Assembly: GCA_028023455.1 (NCBI GenBank)
Contig: JAQFVV010012396.1
Span: 11,573,296-11,637,295 of the forward strand
Origin: Epiperipatus broadwayi
Lineage: Eukaryota > Onychophora > Udeonychophora > Euonychophora > Peripatidae
Direction: 5' to 3'
Length of the DNA stretch: 64,000 bases
Shown: positions 1 through 12,949 of the stretch, piece after piece
Numbering within the stretch: the first letter of the stretch is position 1
How the letters are laid out: the number at the start of each line of letters is the position of its first letter
Translations under genes and position numbers: made by a program
Notes under the pieces: generated by a model
Told to the model about the DNA's origin: nothing
Seen by the model: the letters and a program-made list of their open reading frames with translations, nothing else
The model's database searches: none

Positions 1-745
1 CTATCTAGTGCCTACTCATCCAATATCCCCAGACTAGTTTCTGGCTTGTGGTCATCATCAGTGAGGAGCCTCGGATCTGAGAGCACTGCATCTAGATCTT
101 AGGATCTAATGCAACCCTCCAGCAACCACCTTTTATCTCTACTTCACTACAAAACTATGAGAATGAAATTGGAACACACAATAATATTTTCAATCTAAGC
201 TCAATAGCTTATATAGTCATATGGATCTGAACTCAATTCAGCACTCAAACATTTTGGTGACTTTGGCTCTTTATCAACCATCCATAGCCACCATTATCCT
301 ATTAGGCAGGATTGGTGTTAAACCACTAAACATCACATGATCACCATCTCATGCTAGCACATAACTGTTAGTAAACAGGCAAAAACTCTCCATATAGTAG
401 TAGTCCCACCTTGTGCTAACCAGAGTAATCAATGGATACCAGAAGGCTTGTGCATAAAATCCCTATTTAGTGCCTACTCATCCAATATCCCCAGACTAGT
501 TTCTGGCTTGAGGCCATCATCAGTGAGGAGCCTTGGATCTGAGAGCACTGCACCTAGATCTTAAAACTAGGCTGGGGATATTGAATGAGTAGGCTCTAGA
601 TAGGGATTTTATGCACAAGCCTTCTGGCATCCATTGATTATTCTGGTTAGCAAAAGGTGGCACTACTATATGGAGAGTTTTTGCCTGTTTACTAACAGTT
701 ATGTGCTAGCATGAGATGGTGATCATGTGATGTTTAGTTGATCTA
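1..745. repeat. Family A SINE-like repeat, two copies in inverted arrangement
   Basis: One copy runs from the window start to about 430. A second begins near 391 and is partly folded back on an inverted copy that ends at 745. The block AAACATCACATGATCACC near 325-350 returns inverted at 720-745, and the AACTCTCCATATAGTAG block near 390 returns inverted at 655-680, so about 190 bp on each side can pair. The same core (CTAGTCTGGGGATATTGG and its complement) recurs near 14.4, 34.2, 39.4, 42.8 and 63.3 kb. In the 42.5-kb copy, TGGCTATGGTTG and GGTTCAGACC resemble pol III boxes A and B, so a tRNA-derived SINE origin is possible. The copy at position 1 is cut by the window edge. No coding capacity is seen. 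Confidence 0.75.
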
Positions 746-1811
746 GAAGACATGTCTTTACAGATGCAGTTTTAAAAAATAGGCTCTATAAATCATCTCA
801 CAATAAAATTAAACTTCTATAAGACAGGTATAATCAAATATTTGAATTGTCATCATTCTAAGAAACAAAATCATTGTAGCTCATTACACATATTTGCTGG
901 AGTTATGCAAATTAATAAATTAACATAAGTTATTACTAAGTCTTATTATTAGATATATCATAAGCAGATACCAAGCTAACTATCTTTGACTATCGTTCAT
1001 TGAACAAAATAATAAAGCATTTGGATGTTTATATAGAAAGTATCATGCTGGGTGTTAATTTCTTAATTCCTTGTTCTCTTTGGAAGTGAACTTCTGATTT
1101 GCATATCTCTGTATATCACTTAATCTCTGAAAGTCAGTCTTGGAAAGTCAGTATGTAATAAGCATTGCAAATTTCTTTTTTTTTTTACATTGTAGCTGAT
1201 GTTCAATTTATTTACATTAGATTATGCAAGAATGGTAATGTTTTAAAGTATTCGTAATCAGCCAATGATGCTGGTTAGCGGCAGACTTTGAATTTTTAAG
1301 ATTGAGACTACAGAAGATTAAATGGGCAGTCATTATTAATACTTGAATTGAATTTAAAGAACCCGATTAATGGTCTAAATGCACCACTTGAGACTGAATC
1401 CATGAGATAAGCTGAATATCTCTGTAAGATTAAATGTTATCTTGTTCAATGCTTTTTACAATTAAACTATTGTACAATGAATAATTCAATATCAAGTTAA
1501 CTCAATACATGTACTTTATTGTAATCATTGATTACACTGACATAACCTAAGATGATATGCATATTTTATGATTTAAAAACATTCCTTAAAAAAATAACTG
1601 ATATAAAGTTGAGACAAATCTTTTTATTTAACTAAACATTTTTTTGGTTTTCCTCAAATCAGTGAAATAACTCATTTATCCATTTTAATCATGAATAATA
1701 GATAATTTTAAATTAATAGATTTCCGATTAGATTTTTGTTAGTTTATCACTTCTATTATTAATTTTTTATTTTAATATAATTTCCATATAACATTTAATA
1801 AAACTGTTAAA
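746..1811. other. No gene seen
   Basis: AT-rich sequence with homopolymer T and A runs and stops in all frames. No exon-like segment, RNA gene or recognised repeat was found. Confidence 0.6.
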
Positions 1812-1938
1812 TGTACCCACAATGTTTTTCTTTTTTCGTATGTCAAATGCGTTGACTAGGAAACGAACCCGAGCCAAATGCTTAGAAGGCAGCTATGCTA
1901 ACCATTAGGCCACCAACGCTTGACTGTACCCACAATGT
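1812..1938 (-). mobile_element. tRNA-derived SINE with 14-bp target site duplication
   Basis: Read on the minus strand, the segment 1924-1826 starts with GTCAAGCGTTGGTGG. It carries a box A-like TGGCCTAATGGTTAGCAT and a box B-like GGGTTCGTTTCC, and ends in an A-rich GAAAAAAGAAAAAC tail. It is flanked by the exact direct repeat TGTACCCACAATGT at 1812-1825 and 1925-1938, the expected product of LINE-machinery insertion. The head matches that of the SINE at 18651. It is a pol III-type non-coding retroposon and not a functional tRNA gene, since the acceptor stem does not close. The exact duplication points to a fairly recent insertion. Confidence 0.85.
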
Positions 1939-3173
1939 ATTTGGTTTATTTAAGACGTATTCCCAGCTTAAAATAAATTGTCTTACCAATTGCTAGTTTT
2001 ATTGCTGCAAACCTATAAAGAACTCTGCATATCTGGTGACAAAAAACAGGCAAAACTCACTATACGTATTGCAACATAAGAAATGGTGGTCATGTGATGT
2101 TTATTGGTCATATCTGGTGACCTTGTAGACCTTATAGTGCATTTCTTATTATATAACGATTTAATATAAATAACCTTCCGTAAAAGTATTCAAACTTATT
2201 ATTTAGATCATTTAAAGTGATATGCATATTTTATTTATTATAACACCTATTAATTATATTGTATATGTGCACACATACATGATATTAATCTGTGAGTGTT
2301 TTCTTTTTATATAACATCTGGTTTTCTATATGAATCAAATATTATTATATTTGCATTAAAAAATGCCGTAAGTAGATTTCAATTTTTTTCAACAATTGAA
2401 TAATTCTTTATTCATCTAAAAATAAATTCAACATTTAGAAGAAGGGCAAGAAAGAATAGAATTCCATTAATATAGCATGACAAAGAAAAAAGATGAGCGT
2501 GTTTCTCAATGTGTACGTAAGTTCTCGGTGTGAAGAACAGATTGGCATGAAGTATTAAGACCAAGCGATATCGATCATCGTTGCTCCTCGTTTGCTATTG
2601 CCTGATAATCTTTCATTACAATTTATTCTAGCGGCTCAAAATTGTATTTAGGGCAATATTATTAACTTTGCAAATTCTTTACATTATTAAGATATACTGT
2701 ATTTATATAATTTAATTAATTAATTAGTAAATCATTTTATAAGTCAAGCCAATTTCACCTCTGAAATGATCCTTGACATTTTCCCCCCTTTCTATCGTAC
2801 AATCATAAAATAGTGATTTATTACTTTCAAATAATTAGTCACTGTCTAATGAAGAAATATTTGTAAAATTACAATCACGCAAACTTCTCAATAAAGAAAT
2901 ATTCAACAAGGCAGAGCCATCTAGATTTCATTACATTAAATAGTTTTAGAACAAGATAGAAAAATATTTTTTGTTTTCATGTTTCTTTATATATAATACA
3001 TAAACCCGAATGTAAATTTGCTTCTATAAGAGTATTTCTAGGGGAAAAAATTAGAAATATAGCTTATATAGATATTAATTTTAAAAAAAAACATCGGAGG
3101 ATTTATTGGTCGAGGATTAATAAGAAATTCGAACATCACAAATGATGGCTAGGTTTGGAATCTATGGATCTTG
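1939..3173. other. No gene seen; one short TIR remnant near 2045
   Basis: AT-rich unassigned sequence. At 2045-2110 there is a solitary end of the element seen at 63264 (AACAGGCAAAACTCACTATA), followed by the GTGATGTTTATTGGT end of family A. Nothing else is recognised. Confidence 0.5.
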
Positions 3174-3343
3174 AGCTCCATGGATCCATTATTCTACCAA
3201 TAAACTAAACTACGATGGAACAAAAATAAATAATCAAAACATTTTCTTTCTCAAGACAAGCTCCATGGATCCATTATTCTACCAATAAACTAAACTACGA
3301 TGGAACAAAAATAAATAATCAAAACATTTTCTTTCTCAAGACT
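3174..3343. repeat. 85-bp tandem duplication
   Basis: Two adjacent copies (3174-3258 and 3259-3343) are essentially identical. Each starts AGCTCCATGGATCC and ends in TTTCTTTCTCAAGAC. There is no coding potential. The near identity suggests a recent duplication, or possibly an assembly duplication. Confidence 0.9.
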
Positions 3344-6289
3344 TCATAAAAAATTTGTTCATCAGAAATGGCACAGCTAGATCACTACCCATGAATCTTA
3401 GGCATCGGATTCTATCACATCATGCAGGGCACACAAGATATAGATAAAGTTTATCAATTACAATTCCCTACAAAATTTGACACAGTTGGTAGAGCATCTA
3501 CAATTCTGGTCCTGGAACTTCTTATAAATTCCCAGGCAATAAACCATTAGCTTTTTTTTGTCAATTACCAATATGAGTATTTTTACTTGTTTCATTCCCC
3601 TCTCTTTGTTCTTTCTCCTATTCTTGTGACAATTAATTATATGTTTGAGTAAACTATATTCCATTTTTTAAATAAAGTGCTGCAACTTTGATTACACTTT
3701 TTTTGTTATTCAACTGTAGATACAATATCCCAGTAAAAACATGGCAAATTCCATCTCCAAGCTATTACTAAATCAATGTATTATAACAACATAGTTTATC
3801 TATTCACTATACTAATATATCTGGATGATGAGTTACAATTTGAAATATGCTAGAGTTTTTCACCTTCATAGTTTGCCTTCAATGTCTCTCTCCACCACAA
3901 AATCACATGAAAACATTACTGGGAGTTATGACATCACACATAGTTTGAATCATTTCAAATGTTTCAGTAGCAGTTTCCCCCAATTTAAATCAAAATTTAA
4001 TGTTAGTGCCTTGTTTCACTGCGATCTAAGGTAGGGAACATTCTGTCACATTTTATGTCATAATTCATGATTGAGACATCCTAGTTTCTTAACATTACTG
4101 TGGTGAATAGCTAAATTATGTTGCAATGTAGCACATGCATTAGTTTAGAGATGGTGCTGTAGACAGCATGGATAGAGACTTAGTCGTCTTTCCACTGGCA
4201 CACACTGGATATACAAAATATGCAGAACTAAAGAAATTGAAAACAATCATGGGGACAAGTTTAGCAGACTTGGAACACTTAATTGGGACCTTATTTGAGA
4301 TATTATAATCAAAAATAGATCACTTTAGAACTGGATTTATATTTCTTATAACTGTTCATCATAAATGAGGAAAGATCTTACAACAATAATATGAGAATCC
4401 ACCTGTCTCACAAAATCTGACTAAGATGCCATGCTTGGCAGATTAGTTATAGAAATGGTGAAAAATATTATAATAATGACAATATTACATGAATTTCAAT
4501 TTTTTTCCTAAACACAAGTATATAAAATATTTTTAAAAGAAAATCTTCAAGACCTAAATTGGGGGAATTGTGACAGTTTAAGAATTAGTATTATGATCTT
4601 TGGTAACATTTATTTTATAGGGTGAAAACACTGTTCATTACATGAAAAGAGTCTGCATTGTGTTCAAGTCACTGAAAGACCTTACATTTTATCTTCTATT
4701 TATGATTATACTTAGATTATTAAAGAAACTGATATTACAAATTGATTTGTCCCTTAGTATCTGTATCCATTTTATCAATTCTTATATTTTATTATTACAT
4801 TCAGAAAATTCAGAGTAAAAAAGCTTTTATATTTCATTAGACAATGTTATTATATCGATATTAATAAAATTCTAAATAAAAATTCTTGATAACTTTAAGG
4901 CACATGCATGAAAGGAACAGTAACCTATGGTCAAAAATTATTGGAAATAATGGGATTAATCCTGTAAATTCAAAAAAGATATGAAAGGTATATTGTTACT
5001 GAATATTTGCTCAACACTAGAACTGACTGTCGTAAACACAGTTTACGAATCGAATGATGATAAAGAAATTTGGATGCATTCGTACTTATAATAATGGTAT
5101 ATTATGGCTTGTGTTATAATTAGATGTCAAATGGGAAAAATCCAATACTATTCCAGAGTTCAAATGATATTGGTATATATGTAAAAGTGTTATATTCCAA
5201 ATATAGTGATGGAAATTTAATGTTTGCTCTTTTGAAATCAATTGCCACTCATGCTAAATTTCAACATGTTACATAATATAGAATTTTCTTAATTTCTTCA
5301 AGATATTGCACATATGCCATATATAAGTATTTAAAATTATTATTGAAAGAAGTACTGGAAGCTTAACTATTAACAAAATATCATAAAGAATTCTATAAAT
5401 ATTTCAACCAGGAAACAGATTCACTAATGATGTTATTAAGATCTCCATTTCTGCCACTGTAGTCACATATTCAACACTATTTAACTACATGGTTTATGGT
5501 TTGCGTTTGTCCACACCTGTGTATATCTGTGACTGTTAATTTCCATTTATGAAGCAAATAAATGCAATGATTGTGGATTGTCCTGAATCTATTCGTAAGT
5601 TTCCAATTATGTCTAGAAAGATTAATCAATTGGTTTTATTGGTGAAGATATTTGTTTAGAACTTCCTAAGAATTCCATTTTTTTACATCATAATTCTGTT
5701 ATAAATCTTTCATCGAGCATCCAGAAAAAGGATCATAATTTGAGAGGAATCTTAGGTGTGAAACCATATTTTGAATTAGTGACAAGTCGAATATGTTTAA
5801 TGAGGTTTTTTTTAATGTATTTTCTGTGAAAGAATAGGAACCCATTGCAAATAAATAATCTTCAGTATGTTTATAATAGTTTTCAGTAGAATATTTAAGT
5901 AAATATACAAATGTTTAGTCTAGTAACTTTTTCTCCAAACAGGGGAATAATATTAACCAGTTGAATATGCTAGCCTAAAGAAGTCGCCATAAAGTATTTG
6001 CATCATAACTCTAATTAGTATCAGGTAACTTTTCAAGTAAGTTATTTTGATTTAACCTTAGATAAAAGAGAAAAATAAATTAGAAAATGATTCAAGATTA
6101 CTCCTAAATGCCATGGGTTTGGATTGTATCACAGTCTATTATTGGAAAAATTATATTCAGATTACAAGATATTTCCCTGCTGTTTAAATGAAAAATTGAG
6201 CATACTATCTTCATTAAATTAATAATAAAGCTCCAGTCTTTAAAAAAGACTTCCAATATTTTTATATTCTTATTAATAACTGAAACATA
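3344..6289. other. No gene seen
   Basis: About 3 kb of AT-rich sequence. Short open frames near 3458-3664 and 3825-4034 show no recognisable domain and no credible splice context. No RNA gene or recognised repeat was seen. Confidence 0.5.
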
Positions 6290-6745
6290 GGCTTATTTTT
6301 ACCTGTGTCTACATATATGTAATATTAGGGTATGAGCACAGACTTTCACACGACCCACCACTCTCCACTCCATCTAATAACACTGATACACTTAAACATA
6401 CATATGTTGAAAAGATAAATAATCACCAATATACGTATTTCATGCTAAACCAGCAATCATCAGTTGGTCCAGATTATCATCTCTACACATATATACTATA
6501 AGTGCGCAGATATATATTAAGATAGACAATCCTCATACTTTAATGGACAGGCTTCAATCTACTCCACACTCCAACTCTTCAACCGTCCATCCAATTGAAA
6601 ATCTGATGATGGAATGCTCAAAGGCCACCCTGAGGCCGAGATTATTGTCACACCCATGTTGACCTGTGATTATTTATCTTTTCAACATATGTATGTTTAA
6701 GTGTATCAGTGTTATTAGATGGAGTGGAGAGTGGTGGGTCGTGTG
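6290..6745. mobile_element. Family B fold-back element, copy 1
   Basis: The left arm starts with a block (CACAGACTTTCACACGACCC near 6338) that returns inverted at 6690-6745, where it ends in GGTGGGTCGTGTGA. The centre includes AGCAATCATCAGTTGGTCC and two-fold related sequence near 6600. The outer left flank near 6300 (CCTGTGTCTACATATATG) matches, inverted, the right flank of copy 2 near 40160, so the terminal repeat probably extends that far. There is no open frame. It looks like a non-autonomous inverted-repeat element; the mobilising transposase is unknown. Confidence 0.75.
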
Positions 6746-7296
6746 ATATTCTTATTAAGAAATTTTTCTATTTCAGGAAAGGGTGTTTTTTGATAAGTCA
6801 GAGCAATACCATTTGCATAGATGGTTTTACTGTATTCTGCTTTTAGAAGATCATTGATGAATCTATTAAATAAATTTGATGAGAGAAGGACCATTCTGTA
6901 AAATTTTATTTAATATCATTTGATTTTTTTTATTATTGGAAATCATGTTGTCAAGTGAATTAATAGTTTTTCATTTAAATTTTTTAGAAAGTTTTAAACG
7001 AAAACCATTTTTCCTAACAGTAATATAATGATATTAAATCAATAAAGATACCATCACTTTTTAATTTATTTCGAAAGCTTTTTTTAATGTGAGTTGTTAA
7101 AAATAAAGCTTGCTAACAGCAGCTTTGGGGGGGGGGGCTAACCCCAGCCTGCTCAACAAATAGACAGCTATCAATTATTGATAAAATTCTTATTAATCTG
7201 ATTCATTCAAAAAGCTTATAGAAAACACATAGTAATGATATTGGGTGTTATTTTTAAATCATTGCTAGGGGGTTTATTAGATTTTGAGATTGTTAT
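6746..7296. other. No gene seen; includes an 11-G run
   Basis: AT-rich unassigned DNA. A run of 11 G at 7127-7137 stands out against the AT-rich background. No coding or RNA feature was recognised. Confidence 0.5.
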
Positions 7297-7447
7297 AATT
7301 TTGCTTTTTTTCCCCTCATGTGTCATAGCATCAGCCAGGAAGCAAACCCGCTAACCCGGGACAACTGATTGGAAAGCAGCTGTTGCTGACCTTCAACCAT
7401 GTTTCTGTATGAATAACGATAATGAATACTTTTGTCAATTTTGCTTT
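7297..7447 (-). mobile_element. tRNA-derived SINE, probable 11-bp TSD
   Basis: On the minus strand the segment reads TGGTTGAAGGTCAGCAACAG (box A-like), then CGGGTTAGCGGGTTTGCTTC (box B region), then CTGATGCTATGACACATGA, and ends in a purine-rich tail. The 3' part matches the SINE at 18651, which has CCGATGCTATGACATATGA. AATTTTGCTTT at 7297-7307 and again at 7437-7447 is the likely target duplication. It is non-coding. Confidence 0.65.
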
Positions 7448-7722
7448 CACTTTATTTTCTAAGATTTTTTTTAGAAACCGTCAAAATATCTTATCTACTT
7501 TTGGGGGCTTCCCTGTCTTAAGACAACCCAGGAATCATTCAACTTCACCAACATCTACTGGTTTTGTCAGATGTGTATTAGAGTAACATTGTAAAAGAGA
7601 AGCTGGTGGTTCTGGTTCACAATACTCTTTCTCATTCTATCAATCCTTGATTTAAAAATCTGATATATAAGATTGGCAAATTATCAGTGACAGCATTAGT
7701 TCTTTTAAAAATATTAAACTAC
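7448..7722. other. Unassigned
   Basis: No gene or recognised repeat was seen in this short AT-rich interval. Confidence 0.4.
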
Positions 7723-7890
7723 TAAACATCATATGATCACCATTCTTAATGCTTACACAAGTTGTTTACATAGAGGCTAAACTCTCCACACTGTAGGACC
7801 ACTCGGTGATTATTCCGCATCCATTGATTACTCTGGCTTGCACTGAATGGCTACTGTATGGAGAGTTTAGCCCCTTTTAAAGATACTTTT
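7723..7890. repeat. Family A short inverted-repeat copy
   Basis: The copy starts with ACTAAACATCATATGATCACC. A GCTAAACTCTCCACACTGTA block near 7780 is answered by the inverted TACTGTATGGAGAGTTTAGC near 7850, leaving only about 50 bp of centre with the CATCCATTGATTACTCTGG core. This is a deleted, MITE-sized member of the family found at 1-745. Confidence 0.7.
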
Positions 7891-8765
7891 ACAACCACCA
7901 AACTTATGTAACAGTGATCAGGTCTTATGACTGATGTTTGACTCCTGTATGCTTTTTCTCTACTTTTCTTTTCTGGGACCATCCAATGATTTTACAAGTT
8001 TGTCAATAATTTCTAAATTTTGATAGGCAGAAATCGACTGTAAATAATAGTTCTGCATTTATTCTAACCTGTAATGAATTGCTTTCAATATTTACAAAGG
8101 ATTAAATTCTTTGGAAGCTGTTGATAAGAGTTTATGAAATCTATAACAGAGGAAAATGGATTCTATTTATATTTTGTTCAAGATATCCAATACGCTGACA
8201 ACAATTAACCTTTTTCAAATTCCATTTTTTCAAGTATAGAAATGTGGATTTTAAGAATGATTTTATTTGGTTTATGTTGGCTATGAGAAAATATCAGAAG
8301 TTGAAACAAAACATAAATCGAGTTATCTTTCTGAATGAGATGTTCCTCCTTGTTCAATTTCATAGGTTGGGTGCTGTTTAATGCCATGTATTTTAAAAGT
8401 TAAAGACTTACTTAATTCTCATTTACATATTCCCAAATATTATCATTAAAAGTGAAATCTCCTTAAGTACTGAATATGTAGGAAAAATTGGAAAAGGATA
8501 TGGTTAATTTGAATTGAGAGGTTTGTAAATGCTGCATTGGTAAAATTTTATCCAAATGATGATTTCAAAAGTCTTTGAACTATCTTCAATAGTATTTGCT
8601 TTACATGATGATTTGAAAGAAAAATAATATCATACTTGAATAGCATTTTATTAATAATCAATGTAAATTTGAATATGAGAGTAAGAAGTCTCTCAAAAGT
8701 GCTTAGCTAAAATAGTATTTTATATTTGCTTTCGATTATATATATTAGTTTCATTATCTATGCAT
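7891..8765. other. No gene seen
   Basis: AT-rich, with stops in every frame. A 60-codon minus-strand frame at 8205-8387 has no recognisable domain and is not called. Confidence 0.5.
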
Positions 8766-10028
8766 GCAGCACACACACACATATATCATCATCATCATCA
8801 TCAACCATTATCAATCCACTGCAAAATGAAGGTCTCTCCAAGTTTAATCCATCTTTTCCGATCTTCAGCTTCTCTTCTCCACATCACCACTGCACATTTT
8901 CTTATTTCATCCATCCATCTCACATGTGGTCTCTTTCTGGGTCTTTTACAATCTCTTGGAATTCAGTTTAAAATTTCAATTGTCCATCTATTATCATCTC
9001 TTCTAGCAATATGTCCAGCCCAACTCCACTTCAATCTTTTAATTTTTTCAATGAGGTCAGTAACACCTGTTTGTTCTCTTTCCCATACATTGCGTTTTCG
9101 ATCTCTTTTTGTTACTCCCAACATGCATCTCTCCATACTTCTTTGAGTGGTCTGAAGTCTCTGTATTGCTCTTCTATTAAGTGTCTAAGTCTCAGATCCA
9201 TAAATAAGAACTGGTAAAACACATTTGTTAAAAACCTTTCTTTTCAAACACATAGGCATATTTCCTTTTAGTATCAAGTTATTTCTACCAAAAGCACTCC
9301 AACCAAGTTTAATTCTATGATTAATTTCTTCCATTATATTTCCATCTATATTAATAATCTGACCAAGGTATTTGTAACTGTTAACTTCTTCTAATTTATC
9401 ATAATCAATCTTTATTTTCATATTTTGAGCAAATCGATTAAACATTACTTTAGTCTTTTTAACATTTATCTTTAGTCCTACTTTTCTACTTTCATCTGAT
9501 AATTCCTGCAACATATCCTGCAGCTCTGAAGAATTATTTGCAAAAACAACTACATCATCTGCGAAATCTAAATGACTTAAATAATCTCCATTTACTTTCA
9601 CTCCTTTAGTTTCCCATTTTAATCCACAAAATACTTCTTGCAGCACTGCTGTAAAAAGTTTTGGAGATATGGAGTCACCTTGTCTTACACCTCTCTCAAT
9701 GTTGACTTTCCCAGTATCATTATGTAATCTAATTGTTGCTGTTGCATTTTTATAAATATTCTTCAAAATATGACAATATCCTGGATCTATACCTTGATGA
9801 TCCAATGCTTTAATCACTGAAGAAATGTTTATAGAATCAAATGCCTTTTCATAATCTACAAATCCAAAACATAATGACAACTCATATTCATTCGTCTTTT
9901 TTATACCTTCTCTCAACACCTGGATATGATCTACTGTACTAAAACCACTTTTAAATCCAGCTTGTTCTCTTGGTTGGTGGAAATCCAATGTTCTCTGTAG
10001 ATGAGTTGTAATTATCTTGGTAAAAATT
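8766..10028 (-). mobile_element. RTE-clade LINE, 5'-truncated
   Basis: This is the 3' half of an RTE-type non-LTR retrotransposon. Its 3' end lies at 8770-8802 as a GATGATGAT microsatellite tail, typical of RTE elements. The 5' end breaks in a TATATA run at about 10028, in the region before the reverse transcriptase fingers. The 3' domain (8800-9184) reads as decayed protein with recognisable GHIARR- and WMDEIRK-like stretches broken by stops. The endonuclease half is missing, as expected of incomplete target-primed reverse transcription. Confidence 0.9.
9185..9988 (-). pseudogene. RTE LINE reverse transcriptase ORF fragment (267 aa)
   Basis: This is the core of an RTE reverse transcriptase, which copies element RNA into DNA at a nicked genomic target. 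Visible landmarks are EQAGFKSGFSTVDHI at residues 8-22, the catalytic FVDYEKAFDSI at 43-53, RGVRQGDSISPKLF at 99-112, the catalytic-site FADDVVVFA at 142-150, VGLKINVKKTK at 170-180 and YKYLGQIINIDG at 205-216. Both catalytic Asp motifs are intact. The ATG used here is only the first Met in an open frame; similarity continues upstream (to about 10020) until the truncation. The frame closes downstream by stops in the thumb/C-terminal region. The endonuclease is absent, so the copy is dead as an autonomous element. Confidence 0.9.
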
Positions 10029-12028
10029 TTATATATATATATATAGTATTTAAGTAGATTTATGTTTTAGAGTAATGATAAAATTACATTACTCTTATAC
10101 TGATCATATAATTTGTAGAGTCTCCATTTTTTTATTCTGATATACTCTTAATGTTAAATAGAAATAATTTTATTGTATTCCTAGCTGAAGACCATTCTAT
10201 AGATAGTCCTAACTAAACCATATAATAATTTTATTTTGGGAGCCTTAGTAGCTTTACCTCATAATCCTGGTGTAGATATCCCCCATGTATTTTCATAATT
10301 TGCCATCTTTAGCCAGCAGTTTAACAAAATGAAGTCTTGTTCTATTGTTTCATAAACTAATGTTTACTTGCAAAATGGCTGTGAGAAAATTGTCATATAT
10401 CCACTCAGTTTACATGTGTTAATTTTAATAATTGAAAACTTTTTACATTATCAAATAGTTCTCATTGTTAATGTTAATTTATAGCAAATTGAAGTAAGAT
10501 AACATAAACATTATATATATAAAAGACTAATGGACAGCAATATATATTTTTCTTGTTAGCTATATTTTATTGTGTTAGATATGATAATGTTTTTAGATTG
10601 TTATAAATCATAACATTTACATATCTAAGGTTACTAGTCTAATGTTATATTATAAAAAGTTTAAAAGTGAAATGTCTAGAATAAAATGAATTTTTCAGTT
10701 CTGAAGAAAGATTGCTAGATAGTCAAAACTATCAGATATTGAATGAATAGCATTGTGAAAAACATAAGGGAGTGATATTTTTAGAGATTTGCTTCCAAAA
10801 CAAATTAGAAAATTTAAATGAAATTTATCAAAGATATGTATAAAAAATGTTTTATAGAATTTATTGTTATTTTGATTAGCTCCATAAATAGTAATATTCA
10901 TAATTATTTAAGTTTCCTTTAATAGTTTCCTAAAATTAATTTTGCTTAATACATATATAAAAATAGATGTTTGTGCAATCAAAGTCTATTTAATCTCTAT
11001 ATAAATTATGATTAGTGGACCTATCTATAGAAATTACAATTGGCATATTTGAACCTACCAGAACTATAATTGAATCAGAAGATTTGTCAAAATGTTTCAT
11101 AATTGGGAATTTGCCACTTTCAAAAGTAAATTTAAAATGGCTTCATTTACAAAAACTGTCTAGGTCACTAAGCTTGGCTGATTTTTCATTTAAGCAGTAG
11201 ATATATTTACAATGGCAATGATTATAATGTAAAAAATAATAAGCCATATAACTAATTGCTCAAGAAGTTATATGATGTTTAAGCATTCAAAATAGTATCT
11301 CAAGTGTAACAGTTTGTTTCAATTGATTACTGTGTAGGGCATTAAAATAGGTATATTTCAAAATTTTCTAATTATAGGTCCTTGAAAGTGTAAACATTAA
11401 CTGAGTCACTCTTCAAAACTAAATACATGATAGCACGTGTAATTTTAAAAAAAAATTAAATTTAAAATTGATATTAACACTCTTAATAAAATTCACGAAG
11501 AAGTTTTGTTGAATAAATACATATCTGTAAGCTTTATTAAGGAAAACAGATTATATAGTTAAAGAAACTAAGTAGTTTTGAATTATTGTAATACCAAACA
11601 TCATATCATCTGTTCTTTAAAGGTCTAGGTTTATCAAAGAAAGAAAGCAATATTAAAAATGTCTTTGTAATATTATCTTCATCCATTTTATCACTACATT
11701 ATTCCATTGCCAAATTTGTAAAAGCTACAAAGGACTATTTTATTTTATGTTGGACACTGTTATTGCACCAATAACAATAAATGATTCATTTTGGATATTT
11801 TAAAGCACGTCTTGATACTGAAGCAGTCAATCTTAGCTTAATATTGTGTTTCATGATTCCATCTACTAACCTGTATTCAAACCCTATATCCCATCCCACT
11901 CCTTTTGTAATGTATATATATTTTATGTATATATTTGAGATGCGCGTCTAATTGTAATTTTCAATAACATATTATTATTAATTCTTTTTTATTAATTATT
12001 AGTTCTTTTTTTTATTAAAGTACATAGG
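10029..12028. other. No gene seen
   Basis: About 2 kb of AT-rich sequence. Short frames at 10695-10901 (-) and 11015-11200 (+) show no domain. No tRNA, splice-site pair with coding potential or known repeat was recognised. Confidence 0.5.
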
Positions 12029-12110
12029 TGTGACTCATATATATATATATATATAGGAGCAAAATAGTGTGACTCATATATATATATATATATAGGAGCA
12101 AAATAGTAAC
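12029..12110. repeat. Tandem duplication of about 40 bp around an AT microsatellite
   Basis: GTGTGACTCATATATATA plus TATAGGAGCAAAATAG occurs twice in a row. Each copy carries an (AT)n run. Confidence 0.8.
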
Positions 12111-12949
12111 AAAAATATTGATTTTTTAAAATATTTTATTATATGTCATTTGTACAACTTTTTCTTTTTAAAGTATTTTTTTCCTATTAAAATCTATATT
12201 TTATAAAATCCAAGATGGAAAATGCAACAGTTAATTGTCCAAAAATAATTAAAGGGTTGGAAACACTATTGGGCACTCATCTTTTAGCTAAAGACGCCAT
12301 TCTATGGTGCGGTTTTTGCGCTAAAACACATCAAAATGCTGTTTCCGTGGCTGACACATTCGAACCCGCTTTTTCAATAGTACAACTTTTTTGTTGTGCT
12401 ACAGAATGGAGGCTGCTATGTCGCATCACAGTACAGCATGTATGTCGCATGGTAGCAAACATATTTTGCGAATTTGCACAATTTATAAAACAGTTACGAC
12501 TTGATGAAGAGTTTGTATTTGAATCGGATGGAAATGTTTTCATTGAATTTTTTTTTATTTTAAAGGATTAAAATGTTGATATTTTGTAAAGTAATAATTC
12601 TAAGACTTTTTACAACATACTGTATTGAAGTTTTTATTGTGAAAATGTTAAAGATCTATGTTTTTAGTGAGTTGCAATTAGGTAACGCGTCAAGTAACGT
12701 ACTGTTCGTAACATTCCACTAGACAAAGAAGACTTCTACCGTGGGTATATTTTTGAAGTAAGAAAAGTAGAAATATACAGGTTTTTTTGTAAATTTAATA
12801 AAAAGCAAATATTATAAACATGTTTAATAAGTAAAGAAGACATTTGTATGTGTTTGTTGTTGTTTAATAAAGTTTGAGTTTCTTTATTTTGTTCGAGTAC
12901 GGTTACGATTTTGAATTTTTTTATTTTAGCATTACAAACAAACAGAACA

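Noticed and set aside
8726-9217. Overlapping plus-strand frames of up to 128 codons
   Set aside because: They are the complement of the RTE LINE C-terminal region, which reads as reverse-transcriptase protein on the minus strand.
12215-12571. 118-codon frame with ATG near family C copy 1
   Set aside because: It begins outside the element, crosses its boundary, and the matching DNA in copy 2 does not keep the frame.
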